Assembly (NCBI RefSeq): GCF_007830265.1
Contig: NZ_VLKE01000001.1
Span: 2,976,001 to 3,040,000, forward strand
Direction: 5' to 3'
DNA from: Micromonospora olivasterospora
Lineage (GTDB): Bacteria; Actinomycetota; Actinomycetes; Mycobacteriales; Micromonosporaceae
DNA length: 64,000 bases
In this document: piece by piece, positions 1-8,530 of the stretch
How the letters are laid out: each line of letters begins with the position of its first letter
Numbering within the stretch: position 1 is the first letter of the stretch
Made by a program: the position numbers and the translations under genes
Notes under the pieces: generated by a model
What the model saw: only the letters and a program-made list of their open reading frames with translations
What the model was told of the DNA's origin: nothing
Databases searched by the model: none

Positions 1-203
1 TTCTTGGCCCGCACGAACACGGACAGCCCGGTCGAGTCGCAGAACGAGACGTCCGACAGGTCGAAGACGAGGCGGCTGCGACCCTTGTCGAGCAGATCCG
101 TGATCTGGTCCTGTAGCTGCGGTGCCGTCGCCATGTCGAGCTCGCCCGCGACCGACACGACGACCACGTCGCCGCGCTGTTCCGTGTGCACCGTCAGGGA
201 CAT
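1..203 (-). CDS. STAS-domain anti-sigma factor antagonist (3' end outside window)
   Basis: This is the first 67 codons of a small STAS protein of the SpoIIAA/RsbV family, which binds anti-sigma kinases when unphosphorylated. The visible protein has the family layout: a strand beginning MSLTVHTEQRGDVVVVSVAG, then GELDMATAP, then the phospho-acceptor loop DLSDVSFCDSTGLS, in which the Ser of CDSTG is the expected phosphorylation site. The ATG at 203 is preceded on the minus strand by an AGGAGGT ribosome binding site 3 bases or so upstream, which fixes the start. It is transcribed away from the rsbR-type operon across a 160-base divergent spacer, so it probably feeds the same partner-switching network. 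The C-terminus lies beyond base 1. Confidence 0.85.
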   Translation of the reverse strand, partial: MSLTVHTEQRGDVVVVSVAGELDMATAPQLQDQITDLLDKGRSRLVFDLSDVSFCDSTGLSVFVRAK

Positions 204-363
204 TCGGACCTCCTGTTATTCGGAGGAACCGTATCCCACAACGGGGGTGTGCCGCAGAACGGGCGCGGTACCGGTGCTCGACGCCATGCCGTTGCCGCAT
301 GACAAGTAGTTGGCCGCTACCCGGTGGTAGAGTCCGGCCGATCCAGGTCCGAGGAGGTTTGCC

Positions 364-1236
364 GTGGCGTTGAGCACGGAGGAAAGTAGCCGGCTCACCA
401 GGCTGCTCAACGAGCACGCCGAGCGGATCACGCAGCGCTGGACGGAGCTCGTCGCCGCGTCCCTGCGCGGCCGGCTGAGCCAGGGGGAGCTGCGCCGCCA
501 GGTGCAGGAGCTGCACCGGAGCATGGTCGACACCGGCGAGAGCGGCGCGTTCGACCTGGACGCGGAGTCCGGCGGGGAGCTGCGCGCGGTGCTGGCCGAG
601 CTGTCCCGGGGCCGGGCCCGGCAGGGGTTCAGCGCCACGGAGACGGCCGTCAGCGTGTACGCCCTCAAGGACGTCCTCCGCGAGCTGCTGGAGGTCGGGA
701 CGAACCGTGACACCCTCCGCGACTACGTGGCCTTCTCCTCGCTCATCGACCAGATGGGCCTGTTCACCTTCGAGAGCTACGTGCGGGCCCGGGAGGGCCT
801 GATCGCCGACCAGGCCGAGCAGCTGCTCGAACTCTCCACCCCGGTCGTCAAGATCTGGGAGGGGGTGGTGGCCGTCCCGCTGGTCGGCACGCTCGACTCG
901 GCCCGCGCCCAGGTCGTGATGGAGCGGCTGCTCCAGACCCTGGTCGACACCAGCTCGCCGTACGCGATCATCGACATCACCGGCGTGCCGGCGGTGGACA
1001 CCCAGGTGGCCCAGCACATCCTGAAGACGGTGGTGGCGGCCCGGCTGATGGGCGCCGACTGCATCATCTCCGGCATCCGGCCGCAGATCGCCCAGACCAT
1101 CGTGGCGCTCGGCATCGAGTTCGGGGACATCGCGACCAAGGCCAGCCTCGCCGACGCGCTGCGGCACGTGTTGCGGCTGAACGGCGTGGAGACCACCCGC
1201 GCCGCCGCCCGCCGCCAGCCGCGGCGGGAGTCCTGA
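364..1236 (+). CDS. RsbR-like stressosome protein (RsbRD N-terminal domain + STAS)
   Basis: A 290-residue protein of the RsbR family, the sensory scaffold of stressosomes that, with RsbS, holds the kinase RsbT. Residues about 1-150 form an all-helical RsbRD-type sensor and about 160-270 an STAS domain. The STAS part contains DITGVPAVDT (about 204-213) and IRPQIAQTIVALG (about 238-250); the two threonines that align with the phospho-acceptors of Bacillus subtilis RsbRA appear conserved. GAGGAGG lies just upstream of the GTG start. The stop overlaps the start of the RsbS-like gene, so the two are probably translationally coupled. Family assignment is firm; the signal sensed by the N-terminal domain is unknown. 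Confidence 0.88.
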   Translation: MALSTEESSRLTRLLNEHAERITQRWTELVAASLRGRLSQGELRRQVQELHRSMVDTGESGAFDLDAESGGELRAVLAELSRGRARQGFSATETAVSVYALKDVLRELLEVGTNRDTLRDYVAFSSLIDQMGLFTFESYVRAREGLIADQAEQLLELSTPVVKIWEGVVAVPLVGTLDSARAQVVMERLLQTLVDTSSPYAIIDITGVPAVDTQVAQHILKTVVAARLMGADCIISGIRPQIAQTIVALGIEFGDIATKASLADALRHVLRLNGVETTRAAARRQPRRES

Positions 1237-1652
1237 TGGAGCGCGTGCCGGTCCTGAAGATCGGTGACATCCTGCTCGTCTCGATCCAGGTCGACATGTC
1301 CGACCAGACGGCCCTCCAGCTCCAGGAGGACCTGGCCGAGCGGATCGTCGCCACCGGCTGCGACGGCGTGATCATCGACATCACCGCGCTGGACATCGTC
1401 GACTCGTTCGTCGGCCGGATGCTGTCCACCATCGCGTCGATCTCCAGGGTCCTGGACGCCGAGACGGTCGTGGTCGGGATGCGTCCCGCCGTCGCCATCA
1501 CGCTGGTCGAGCTCGGCCTGTCGCTGAACGGCATCCGTACGGCCCTGAACGTCGAGCGGGGCATGGAGCTGCTCGCGGCGGCGCGGGCCGACGAGTACGG
1601 CCACGACGACGAGGCGGACGAACCGGACGACGAGACGACGGCCACGAGATGA
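1236..1652 (+). CDS. RsbS-like single STAS-domain stressosome protein
   Basis: A 138-residue single-domain STAS protein matching RsbS, the stressosome core component that sequesters RsbT until phosphorylated. The segment DITALDIVDSFVGRML (about 48-63) carries Ser57 where B. subtilis RsbS has its phosphorylated Ser59. The last 20 residues are an acidic tail rich in Asp and Glu. The ATG start overlaps the stop of the RsbR-like gene and its own stop overlaps the next start by 4 bases, the arrangement expected for components needed in fixed ratio. Confidence 0.88.
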   Translation: MERVPVLKIGDILLVSIQVDMSDQTALQLQEDLAERIVATGCDGVIIDITALDIVDSFVGRMLSTIASISRVLDAETVVVGMRPAVAITLVELGLSLNGIRTALNVERGMELLAAARADEYGHDDEADEPDDETTATR

Positions 1653-2068
1653 CCGCCGGAGTCGACCTGGGCCACCCGCAGGCGCAGGCGATCCAGAGTG
1701 ACGAGGACGTGGTGCGGGTCCGTCAGCTGGTGCGGACGGTGGCGGTGGCGGCCCGGCTCTCCCTGGTCGACCAGACCAAGCTGGTCACCGCCGCCAGCGA
1801 GCTGGCCCGCAACACCCTGGTCTACGGCGGGGGCGGCACCGCCGAGGTGACGACCGTGGACAACGGGCTGCGGCGCGGGGTGCGCATCGTCTTCGCCGAC
1901 GCCGGCCCCGGCATCGCCGACCTCGACCTTGCCCTCACCGACGGCTACACCACCGGCGGCGGGCTGGGACTCGGGCTCAGCGGCGCCCGTCGGCTGGTCG
2001 ACGAGTTCGAGATCGACACCGAGCCGGGCCGGGGCACCCGGGTCACCGTCACCAAGTGGTCGCGATGA
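1649..2068 (+). CDS. RsbT-like serine/threonine kinase (GHKL ATPase)
   Basis: A 139-residue GHKL-fold kinase of the RsbT/RsbW type. In B. subtilis RsbT phosphorylates RsbR and RsbS, is released from the stressosome, and activates the phosphatase RsbU. The ATP-binding boxes are visible: N-box SELARNTLVYGGGG (about 51-64), G1 box DAGPGIADLDLAL (about 84-96), and the glycine lid GGGLGLGLSGARRLVDEF (about 108-125). It follows the RsbR/RsbS pair in the canonical R-S-T order. The stop overlaps the next start within ATGA. Confidence 0.88.
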   Translation: MTAGVDLGHPQAQAIQSDEDVVRVRQLVRTVAVAARLSLVDQTKLVTAASELARNTLVYGGGGTAEVTTVDNGLRRGVRIVFADAGPGIADLDLALTDGYTTGGGLGLGLSGARRLVDEFEIDTEPGRGTRVTVTKWSR

Positions 2069-3081
2069 CCGCCGACCCCGTGTCCGACCACGGGCTCTGG
2101 TTCCGGGTCGAGAGCGGCAGCGCGGCGAGCGCCGTACGACGGGCCGCCGAGCGGCTGGGCCGGCAGCTCGACATCGGTGATCCCCGCATCGCCGACCTGG
2201 CCATCGTCGCGGCCGAGCTGACCAGCAACCTGGTCAAGTACGCCGAGGACGGGACGCTGTTGCTGCGCCCGGTGCGCCGGGCCGGCCGGGCCGGCGTGGA
2301 GCTGGTGACGATCGACTCCGGGCCGGGCATGGCCGACCTCACCCTCTCCTCCCGGGACGGGCACTCCACCGCCGGCACGCTCGGCATCGGGCTCGGCTCG
2401 ATCATGCGGCAGACCGACTGGTTCGACGGCTACTCGACGCCGGGCCGGGGAACCGTCCTCGCCGTGCGGGTCTGGCCGAGGGGCGCTCACCCGGCGTCGT
2501 CCTGGGCCGAGGGGCTGAGCCGGCCGCTCACCGGCGAGTCGGTCAGCGGCGACGGGTACGCCGTCCGGGTGGCCGAGGGACGGCACCAGGTGCTGGTCTG
2601 CGACGGCCTGGGCCACGGCCCGCTCGCCGCGCTCGCCACGGAGGCGGCGCAGGCCGCCTTCCGGGCCGCCCCGGCCGCGCCGCCGGACGAGGTGGTGCGC
2701 CACCTGCACCGCTCGATGTCGCACACCCGGGGCGCCGCGCTCGCGGTAGCCGAACTGGACGTGTACGCCGGGCTGCTCCGGTACGCCGGCCTCGGCAACA
2801 TCGCCGCCTCCGTCGTCGCCGTTGGCGAGCGGCGGCGCCGCCTGGTCTCCCTGCCCGGGATCGCCGGCCACCAGCGCCCGACCGTGCGCGCGTACGACTA
2901 CCCGTTCCCGCCTGGCGCGTCCCTCGTGATGCACAGTGACGGGGTGTCGGACCGCTGGCAGCTCGACGACTACCCGGGGTTGGCGGGGCGCGGCGCGCTG
3001 GTGGTGGCCGCGACCCTGTTGCGCGACGCCGGGCTGCGCCGCGACGACGCCTGCGTCCTGGTCGCCCGAGCGCCGTCATGA
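2065..3081 (+). CDS. GHKL ATPase / SpoIIE-type phosphatase fusion (RsbX-like)
   Basis: A 338-residue protein with two domains. Residues about 10-130 are a second GHKL ATPase (ELTSNLVKYAEDG, DSGPGMADL, GTLGIGLGSIMR). Residues about 150-335 are a PP2C/SpoIIE-type phosphatase resembling RsbX, with GDGYAVR, CDGLGHGPLAALA and MHSDGVSDR holding the metal-binding Asp and Gly residues. RsbX resets the stressosome by dephosphorylating RsbR and RsbS; the fusion to an ATPase suggests kinase and phosphatase activity toward the same STAS proteins. The ATG at 2065 overlaps the previous stop and was preferred to an in-frame GTG nine bases upstream. Confidence 0.82.
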   Translation: MTADPVSDHGLWFRVESGSAASAVRRAAERLGRQLDIGDPRIADLAIVAAELTSNLVKYAEDGTLLLRPVRRAGRAGVELVTIDSGPGMADLTLSSRDGHSTAGTLGIGLGSIMRQTDWFDGYSTPGRGTVLAVRVWPRGAHPASSWAEGLSRPLTGESVSGDGYAVRVAEGRHQVLVCDGLGHGPLAALATEAAQAAFRAAPAAPPDEVVRHLHRSMSHTRGAALAVAELDVYAGLLRYAGLGNIAASVVAVGERRRRLVSLPGIAGHQRPTVRAYDYPFPPGASLVMHSDGVSDRWQLDDYPGLAGRGALVVAATLLRDAGLRRDDACVLVARAPS

Positions 3082-4439
3082 CCACGCCCGTCCCCGTCGA
3101 CCCGCTGCTGCTGCGCATGACGCTGCGGATCGAGCACGACATCTTCCTCGTCCGGCAGCGGGGCCGGGAGGTCGCCGCAGCGGTCGGGCTGGAGCACCAG
3201 GACCAGGTCCGGCTGGCCACCGCCCTCAGCGAGGTGGCCCGGGACCTGCTGGGCGTCGCCGGCGGGGCGGACGTGACCTTCGTTGCCGTCCTCCACCAGC
3301 CCGGGCCGCCCAGCCTGCGGGTGGACCTGGCCCCGCTGCGCCCGTTGCCCGACGGCCGGTACGAGCCGCGGTCGGGCGCGGTGGCGCGACTGGTGGACAT
3401 GCTGGGCGTCGTGGACCGGAGGGGCGATACGGTCGTGAGGATGTCCCGCCGTGTCCCGCCCAGCGCGTCGGCGCTGACCCCGGAGCGACTCGCCGAGCTG
3501 CGTGCCCAGCTCGGCAGGACCGCCCCGGGCAGCGCCCTGGACGAGCTGGCCCTCCAGAACCAGCAGCTCGTCGCCGCCCTCGACGAGGTGCGCAGCCAGC
3601 GGGACGAGTTGGCCGTGCTCAACGAGGAACTCCAGGAGACCAACCGGGGCGTGCTGGCCCTCTACAACCAGCTCACCGAGGAGCTGGAGGAGACCAACCG
3701 GGGCGTGGTGGCCCTCTACGCGGAGCTGGACGAGAAGTCCGCCCAGCTCCGGTCGGCCAGCGAGGCGAAGAGCCGGTTCCTGGCCAACGTCAGCCACGAG
3801 CTGCGCGCCCCGGTGACCGCGATCATCGGGCTGACCCGGCTGCTGGCCGACTCCGCGTCCGATCCGCTCACGGCCGAGCAGACCCGCCAGGTCGGGCTCG
3901 TCCGATCCTCGGCCACCGACCTGCTCAGCCTGGTCAACGAGCTGCTCGACCTGACCAAGGCCGAGTCCGGGCGGCTTGAGCCAGACTGGGCCGAGGTGGA
4001 CCTGCGGGCCGTGTTCGGCCAGCTCCGCGGCACGTTGCGGGCGCTGGCCAAGCCGGGCGTGGAACTGGTCGTCGAGGAGCCGCCGGCGCCGGGGACGCTC
4101 CGTTCCGACGAGGTGCTGCTCGCCCAGGTGCTGCGCAACCTGCTGCACAACGGGCTGAAGTTCACCGAGCGCGGGGAGGTCCGGCTGCGGGCGGAGGTCC
4201 GCGAGGGGTGGTGGCGACTGTCGGTCTCCGACACCGGTATCGGCATCGACCCGGAGCAGCACGAGCGGATCTTCGAGGAGTTCTACCAGGTGCCGGGGAG
4301 CAGCCGACCCGGTGGCACGGGCCTGGGCCTGCCGTACGCCCGGCGGGTGGTACGCCTGCTCGGCGGCACCCTTGAGCTGGACAGCGAGCCGGGCCGGGGC
4401 AGCACCTTCAGGGCGATCCTGCCGACAGGCGGAGCGTGA
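3078..4439 (+). CDS. Cytoplasmic sensor histidine kinase
   Basis: A 453-residue soluble kinase without membrane segments. The first 120 residues look like a degenerate GHKL/RsbT-like domain (LEHQDQVRLATALSEVARDLL). A coiled coil follows with a repeated heptad block, LQETNRGVLALYNQLTEEL then LEETNRGVVALYAELDE. HisKA has FLANVSHELRAPVTAIIG with the phospho-accepting His near residue 239. HATPase_c has NLLHNGLKFT, DTGIGIDPEQHERIFEEFYQ and GGTGLGLPYARR. The gene overlaps both neighbours by 4 bases (ATGA), so it is an operon member and most likely phosphorylates the receiver domain encoded next. Confidence 0.87.
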   Translation: MTTPVPVDPLLLRMTLRIEHDIFLVRQRGREVAAAVGLEHQDQVRLATALSEVARDLLGVAGGADVTFVAVLHQPGPPSLRVDLAPLRPLPDGRYEPRSGAVARLVDMLGVVDRRGDTVVRMSRRVPPSASALTPERLAELRAQLGRTAPGSALDELALQNQQLVAALDEVRSQRDELAVLNEELQETNRGVLALYNQLTEELEETNRGVVALYAELDEKSAQLRSASEAKSRFLANVSHELRAPVTAIIGLTRLLADSASDPLTAEQTRQVGLVRSSATDLLSLVNELLDLTKAESGRLEPDWAEVDLRAVFGQLRGTLRALAKPGVELVVEEPPAPGTLRSDEVLLAQVLRNLLHNGLKFTERGEVRLRAEVREGWWRLSVSDTGIGIDPEQHERIFEEFYQVPGSSRPGGTGLGLPYARRVVRLLGGTLELDSEPGRGSTFRAILPTGGA

Positions 4440-5983
4440 CGGTGGAGGGCCGCGCGGCGACCGTGCTGGTGGTCGACGACAGCAGCGCCAAGCGGTACCT
4501 GCTGGTGAGCTGGCTCGGCCGGGCGGGGTTCGCGACGCTGGAGGCGGAGACCGGCGGCGAGGCGCTGGCCCGGATCGGGGTGGACCCGATCGACCTGGTC
4601 GTGCTCGACGTACGGCTGCCCGACCTGAGCGGGTACGAGGTCTGCGAGCGGATCAAGACGGACCACCCCGCGACCCCGGTGATCCACGTCTCCGCGCACG
4701 CCGTCGACGCGGCGGACCGCACCCAGGGGCTGACCCGGGGCGCGGACGCGTACCTGGCCGAGCCGATCGAGCCGGAGGAACTAATCGCCACCGTCGGGGC
4801 GGTGCTGCGCTACTACCAGGCTCGGCAGCGGGCCGAGCTGCTCGCCGACCGGCTCACCAAACTTGCCCGGACCACCCTGGCGGTCAACTCGGCGCCGAGC
4901 TTCCCGCAGCTGATGACCGCCGCGGCGACCGGCGCCGCCGACATGTTCGGCACGCCGGCCGTGGTGTTGGCCGAGACGATCGACGGCATGTCCCTGGCCG
5001 CGACGACCAGCGGCCCGGGTGCGGTCCCGGTGCTGCGTCCCTGGCCGTTGGAGGAGGACGACGTGCCGATCGGGTCGACCCTGCGCGAGGGGGTGGACCC
5101 GGCCGAGTGGCCGATGCACGACTGGGAGGGGGAGAAGGAGCTGGCGGTCGGCGTCGCCCGGCCGCGCGCCGACCGTCCCCCGATCTACGTGGCGGTGCCG
5201 CCCCGGGCGCTGGTCGAGGAGGCGCCGGTGGTGCGCCAGCTCGCCCAGGCCGTGGCCGCGGCGGTGGAGGCGCAACGGTCGCTGCACGAGGAGCACCGGA
5301 TCGCGGTGACCCTGCAACGCAGCCTGCTGCCCCGCCGGCTGCCGCAGGTGGCCGGGCTGGACCTTGCCGTCCGGTACGAGCCGGCGAGCGCCCAGACCGA
5401 GGTCGGCGGGGACTTCTACGAGCTGGTGATGCTCGGCGACGAGCTGCTGGTGGCGATCGGCGACGTGGCCGGCCATTCGCTGCACGCCGCGACGGTGATG
5501 GCCGAGCTGCGGCACGCCGTGCGGGCGTACGCGATCGAGGGGCACCAGCCCGGGGCGATCCTGAATCGGGTCGACGAGCTGATGCGGGCCCTGCTCCCGG
5601 GCGAGCTGGCGACGGTCTGCGTGCTGCTGCTGCACCCCGGCACCGGCCGGATCCGACTGGCCAGCGCCGGGCACCTGCCGCCGCTGCTGACCCGGGACGG
5701 CGAGGTGGAGTACGTCCAGCACACCGCCCCGCTGCTCGGCGTCCGGGCGGAGCGCCCCGCCGACCTGGAGTTCGTCCTGCCGGCGGGGGCGACGCTGGTG
5801 TTCTACACCGACGGGTTGATCGAGCGCCGCGACGCGACCATCGACGACGGGCTGGCCGCGCTGGCCCGCTGCGCGCGGCGGGTGGACGACGACCTGGACG
5901 CGTACTGCCAGCGGCTGGTGGTCGAGCTGGCCCCGACGGAGATCCACGACGATGTCGCGGTCGTCGCCGTCCGCCGCCGGTAA
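4436..5983 (+). CDS. Response regulator fused to SpoIIE-type protein phosphatase
   Basis: A 515-residue effector. The receiver domain (about 7-125) has VLVVDDSSAKR, the phospho-accepting Asp in LVVLDVRLPDLSGYE, and a Ser-containing SAHA switch motif. A GAF-like or linker segment covers about 140-280. A SpoIIE/PP2C phosphatase fills the C-terminal half, with TLQRSLLPRRLPQ, TEVGGDFYELV, AIGDVAGHS and FYTDGLIERRD. This is the RsbU-like output expected at the end of a stressosome operon, dephosphorylating an RsbV-type STAS protein such as the one at 1-203 or 33249-33584. The GTG start lies within GTGA overlapping the kinase stop. Confidence 0.87.
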   Translation: MTVEGRAATVLVVDDSSAKRYLLVSWLGRAGFATLEAETGGEALARIGVDPIDLVVLDVRLPDLSGYEVCERIKTDHPATPVIHVSAHAVDAADRTQGLTRGADAYLAEPIEPEELIATVGAVLRYYQARQRAELLADRLTKLARTTLAVNSAPSFPQLMTAAATGAADMFGTPAVVLAETIDGMSLAATTSGPGAVPVLRPWPLEEDDVPIGSTLREGVDPAEWPMHDWEGEKELAVGVARPRADRPPIYVAVPPRALVEEAPVVRQLAQAVAAAVEAQRSLHEEHRIAVTLQRSLLPRRLPQVAGLDLAVRYEPASAQTEVGGDFYELVMLGDELLVAIGDVAGHSLHAATVMAELRHAVRAYAIEGHQPGAILNRVDELMRALLPGELATVCVLLLHPGTGRIRLASAGHLPPLLTRDGEVEYVQHTAPLLGVRAERPADLEFVLPAGATLVFYTDGLIERRDATIDDGLAALARCARRVDDDLDAYCQRLVVELAPTEIHDDVAVVAVRRR

Positions 5984-6126
5984 GCAGGTAAAAGCCTCTT
6001 CTGACACGCGGGCCCGCTGGTTCACACCGTGCTGATTGGACGGTTACCGTGGGCGTGGCCACCGCGTGCACGGCCGACGCGCCGAGGCCGCCATCCCCGC
6101 ACGTCCGACCGGTACGGAGGCTGTCC

Positions 6127-6936
6127 GTGGAACTGTCGCCCATGCTCGAACACTTCGCCGAGGAGTTGCGGCTGGCCCGGGCGGTCGCCGGGCTGTCCCA
6201 GGCGGCCCTGGCCGAGGCGGTCAGCTACTCGGCGGCGCTGGTCGCCAAGATCGAGCAGGGGGACCGCCGGCCGAGCGCCGACTTCGCCCGCCGCTGCGAC
6301 ACCGTGCTCGGCACGGAGGGCCGCCTCGCCCGCATCCAGCGCCGGATCAGCCGCGAGTCGGTGGTGCCGTACTTCCGCGAGTACGCCGGGATCGAGGAGG
6401 AGGCGGTCGCGCTGCGCGGGTACGAGCCGCTCTACGTCCCGGGCCTGCTCCAGACCGAGGCGTACGCCCGCGCGGTCCTTTCTGGAAGCGGACTGCTCTC
6501 GGCCGAGGAGGTCGAGCGGCAGGTGGCCGCCCGGCTGGAGCGGCAGGAGATGCTGACCCGGGAGCACGCGCCGACACTGACCGTGGTGCTCGACGAGTCG
6601 GTGCTGCGCCGCACGGTCGGCAGCCCGGAGACCATGCGGGAGCAGGCGCGGCACCTGGCCAAGGTCGGGGAGTCGCTGCCCCGGGTGCGCATCCACGTGG
6701 TGCCGCTCGCCGTGGGCGCCTACGCCGGGCTCGAAGGCCCGTTCGTGATCGCCACGCCCCCGGTCGGGGAGGATATCGTCTATGTCGAGGATCAGCTCGG
6801 CGGGAAGGTGACGGACCGCCCCGAGGATCTGCGCCGGATCGTCGCCGTCTGGGAGTCGATCCGTGGTGAGGCGCTGCCCCACCAGCAGTCGATCGAGCTG
6901 ATCACGCGGATGACGGAGGCGGAGACGTGGACCTGA
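6127..6936 (+). CDS. XRE-family regulator with DUF5753 domain
   Basis: A 269-residue actinobacterial XRE regulator. The HTH is at about 8-65 (LARAVAGLSQAALAEAVSYS) and the DUF5753 sensor region follows (YFREYAGIEEEAVALRGYEP, VPGLLQTEAYARAVL). Such proteins are usually paired with a small DUF397 protein, as here; pairs of this kind act in Streptomyces developmental control. The GTG at 6127 was chosen because GGAGG (6116-6120) sits 6 bases upstream; an in-frame extension to 6049 is possible but has no ribosome binding site. The stop lies inside the start of the DUF397 gene. Confidence 0.85.
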   Translation: MELSPMLEHFAEELRLARAVAGLSQAALAEAVSYSAALVAKIEQGDRRPSADFARRCDTVLGTEGRLARIQRRISRESVVPYFREYAGIEEEAVALRGYEPLYVPGLLQTEAYARAVLSGSGLLSAEEVERQVAARLERQEMLTREHAPTLTVVLDESVLRRTVGSPETMREQARHLAKVGESLPRVRIHVVPLAVGAYAGLEGPFVIATPPVGEDIVYVEDQLGGKVTDRPEDLRRIVAVWESIRGEALPHQQSIELITRMTEAETWT

Positions 6937-7142
6937 CCGGCGTGAGCGCGGGCGGCGTGGACCTGACGGATGCCCGGTGGCGCACCAGCAGCCGGAGCAA
7001 CGGTACGGGCGGCAACTGCGTCGAGGTGGCCGGCAACCTGCCGGGCGTGGTGGCCGTACGCGACTCGAAGGACCGCGGCGGGCCGGTGCTGGCCTTCCGG
7101 CCGGCGGCCTGGCGGGCCTTCGTCAACCAGTTCGACCGCTGA
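6927..7142 (+). CDS. DUF397 domain protein
   Basis: A 71-residue protein with the DUF397 signature: ARWRTSSRSNGTGGNCVEVA, then VVAVRDSKDRGGPVLAF and a terminal WRAFVNQF. DUF397 proteins are small partners of DUF5753/XRE regulators in actinomycetes; a toxin-antitoxin-like or anti-regulator role has been suggested for some. It overlaps the preceding regulator gene by 10 bases, so the two are co-translated. Its 3' end overlaps the convergent AraC-type gene by 20 bases. Confidence 0.85.
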   Translation: MDLTGVSAGGVDLTDARWRTSSRSNGTGGNCVEVAGNLPGVVAVRDSKDRGGPVLAFRPAAWRAFVNQFDR

Positions 7143-7926
7143 CCGAGCGCGCGTACGCGGCCGGGGAGACCCCGGTCGCTGCGGTGAACTCGCGGACCAG
7201 GTGGGCCTGGTCGGCGTAACCCAGGTCGGCGGCGAGCCGCGCCCAGTCGACCGGCCCGCCGGCGGCCTGCTCGATCGCCTCCTGCACCCGGTACCGCCGG
7301 ATCACCCACTTCGGCCCGACGCCCACGTGGTCGAGGAAGAGGCGTTGCAGCCGGCGTACCGAAAGATCGTGCCGGCGGGCCAGGTCGGCGACCCGCAGCA
7401 GCCCCCGGTCGACGCGGATCTCCTCGGCCAGCGCCGTCGCCTCCGTCGCGGCCGGGTCGGGCCGCGGGTCCCAGGCGAGCAGCAGCGCGTCCAGGGTGGC
7501 GCGGCGCTCGTCGTCCGTACCCGCGCAGGCCTGCCGGCCCGCGACGAGGCCGGCGGGCACCGGGCGGCGCCGGCCGGTCAGCTCGGCGACGGGCCGCCGC
7601 CAGAACGGCCGGAACGCGCCCGGGCGGAACTGCACCCCGCTGACCCGGCCGGTGCCGGCCAGGGTGACCCGGAACAGCTCCCGCCCGACCCCGGCCACCT
7701 CGGCGGTTTGCGGGCCGGCGCCGACTCGCTGGAACACCAGGTTGACGGCCGGGTGCGGCAACACCCGCTGCTCGAAGGGCTCGGCCAGCTCCCAGTCGAT
7801 CAGCCAGTAGTGCTCGACGTACGGCCGCAGCGCGACGGCGGGCAGCCACCGCCGGAAGCGGACCTCGCGCCGCAGCCGGCCGGGGTCGAGGATGCCCCGG
7901 CTGTCCGCGCGCGGTTCGTGTCGCAT
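7123..7926 (-). CDS. AraC-family transcriptional regulator
   Basis: A 267-residue regulator. The N-terminal half is a DUF6597-like sensor (LRPYVEHYWLIDWEL, VLPHPAVNLVFQR). The C-terminal 100 residues are an AraC-type double HTH, with LARRHDLSVRRLQRLFLDHV as the first and LAADLGYADQAHLVREFTAA as the second helix-turn-helix. The start at 7926 lies only 31 bases from the divergent DinB-like gene, which is therefore its likeliest target along with itself. The 3' end overlaps the DUF397 gene by 20 bases on the opposite strand. Confidence 0.85.
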   Translation of the reverse strand: MRHEPRADSRGILDPGRLRREVRFRRWLPAVALRPYVEHYWLIDWELAEPFEQRVLPHPAVNLVFQRVGAGPQTAEVAGVGRELFRVTLAGTGRVSGVQFRPGAFRPFWRRPVAELTGRRRPVPAGLVAGRQACAGTDDERRATLDALLLAWDPRPDPAATEATALAEEIRVDRGLLRVADLARRHDLSVRRLQRLFLDHVGVGPKWVIRRYRVQEAIEQAAGGPVDWARLAADLGYADQAHLVREFTAATGVSPAAYARSVSGRTG

Positions 7927-7957
7927 TTCTTCAAGACCACCCGTTTACGCTGCCCTT

Positions 7958-8530
7958 ATGGCCACGAAGACTAGCGATCTGCTGGCGGCCGCCGCGCCGC
8001 GTACCGTCGCGGTGGTCCGCGCGATCACCGACGACCAGCTCGACCTGCCCACCCCCTGCGTGGAGTACACCGTCCGGGAACTGCTCAACCACCTCTACCA
8101 GGTGGTGGTCAACTTCCAGTCGCTGGCCGCGCGGCAGGCGGTGGACTGGTCGGAGAAGCCGGACTACCTGACCGACGGCTGGCGGGAGCGGTTCGCCGCC
8201 GAGACCGAACGGCTCGTCGAGGCGTGGGCGGACCCGGCCGCCGAGGAGGGCGTGTCGCCCGGCATGGGGCTGCCGCAGCAGACCGTCGGCGCGATGGCGC
8301 TGGCGGACCTCACCGTGCACGGATGGGACCTGGCCCGGGCCACCGGCCAGCCGTACGACGCCGAGCCGGCCGCGACGGACACGCTGCACGGCTTCATGGA
8401 CGCGATGGGCGACACGGGCCAGAAGATGGGCGCCTTCGGCGCGCCGGTGGACGCTCCGCCGGACGCCACCCCGCTCGACCGGATCCTCGCCCGGATGGGC
8501 CGCCACCCGGGTTGGACTCCCCGAGACTGA
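7958..8530 (+). CDS. TIGR03086-type metal-binding protein (DinB/mycothiol-dependent isomerase family)
   Basis: A 190-residue four-helix protein of the actinobacterial DinB-like family that includes mycothiol-dependent maleylpyruvate isomerase. Visible features are the N-terminal TPCVEYTVRELLNHLY with a potential metal-binding His, and ALADLTVHGWDLARATGQ with another conserved His. Members are used as mycothiol-dependent enzymes or have unknown substrates; none can be named here. The ATG at 7958 has no clear ribosome binding site and follows the divergent regulator start by only 31 bases, so transcription may be leaderless. Confidence 0.75.
   Translation: MATKTSDLLAAAAPRTVAVVRAITDDQLDLPTPCVEYTVRELLNHLYQVVVNFQSLAARQAVDWSEKPDYLTDGWRERFAAETERLVEAWADPAAEEGVSPGMGLPQQTVGAMALADLTVHGWDLARATGQPYDAEPAATDTLHGFMDAMGDTGQKMGAFGAPVDAPPDATPLDRILARMGRHPGWTPRD

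Noticed and set aside
6036..6869. Overlapping frames across the XRE regulator gene
   Set aside because: Alternate frames of a GC-rich gene with Arg/Gly/Pro-rich translations; the XRE/DUF5753 frame has clear homology.
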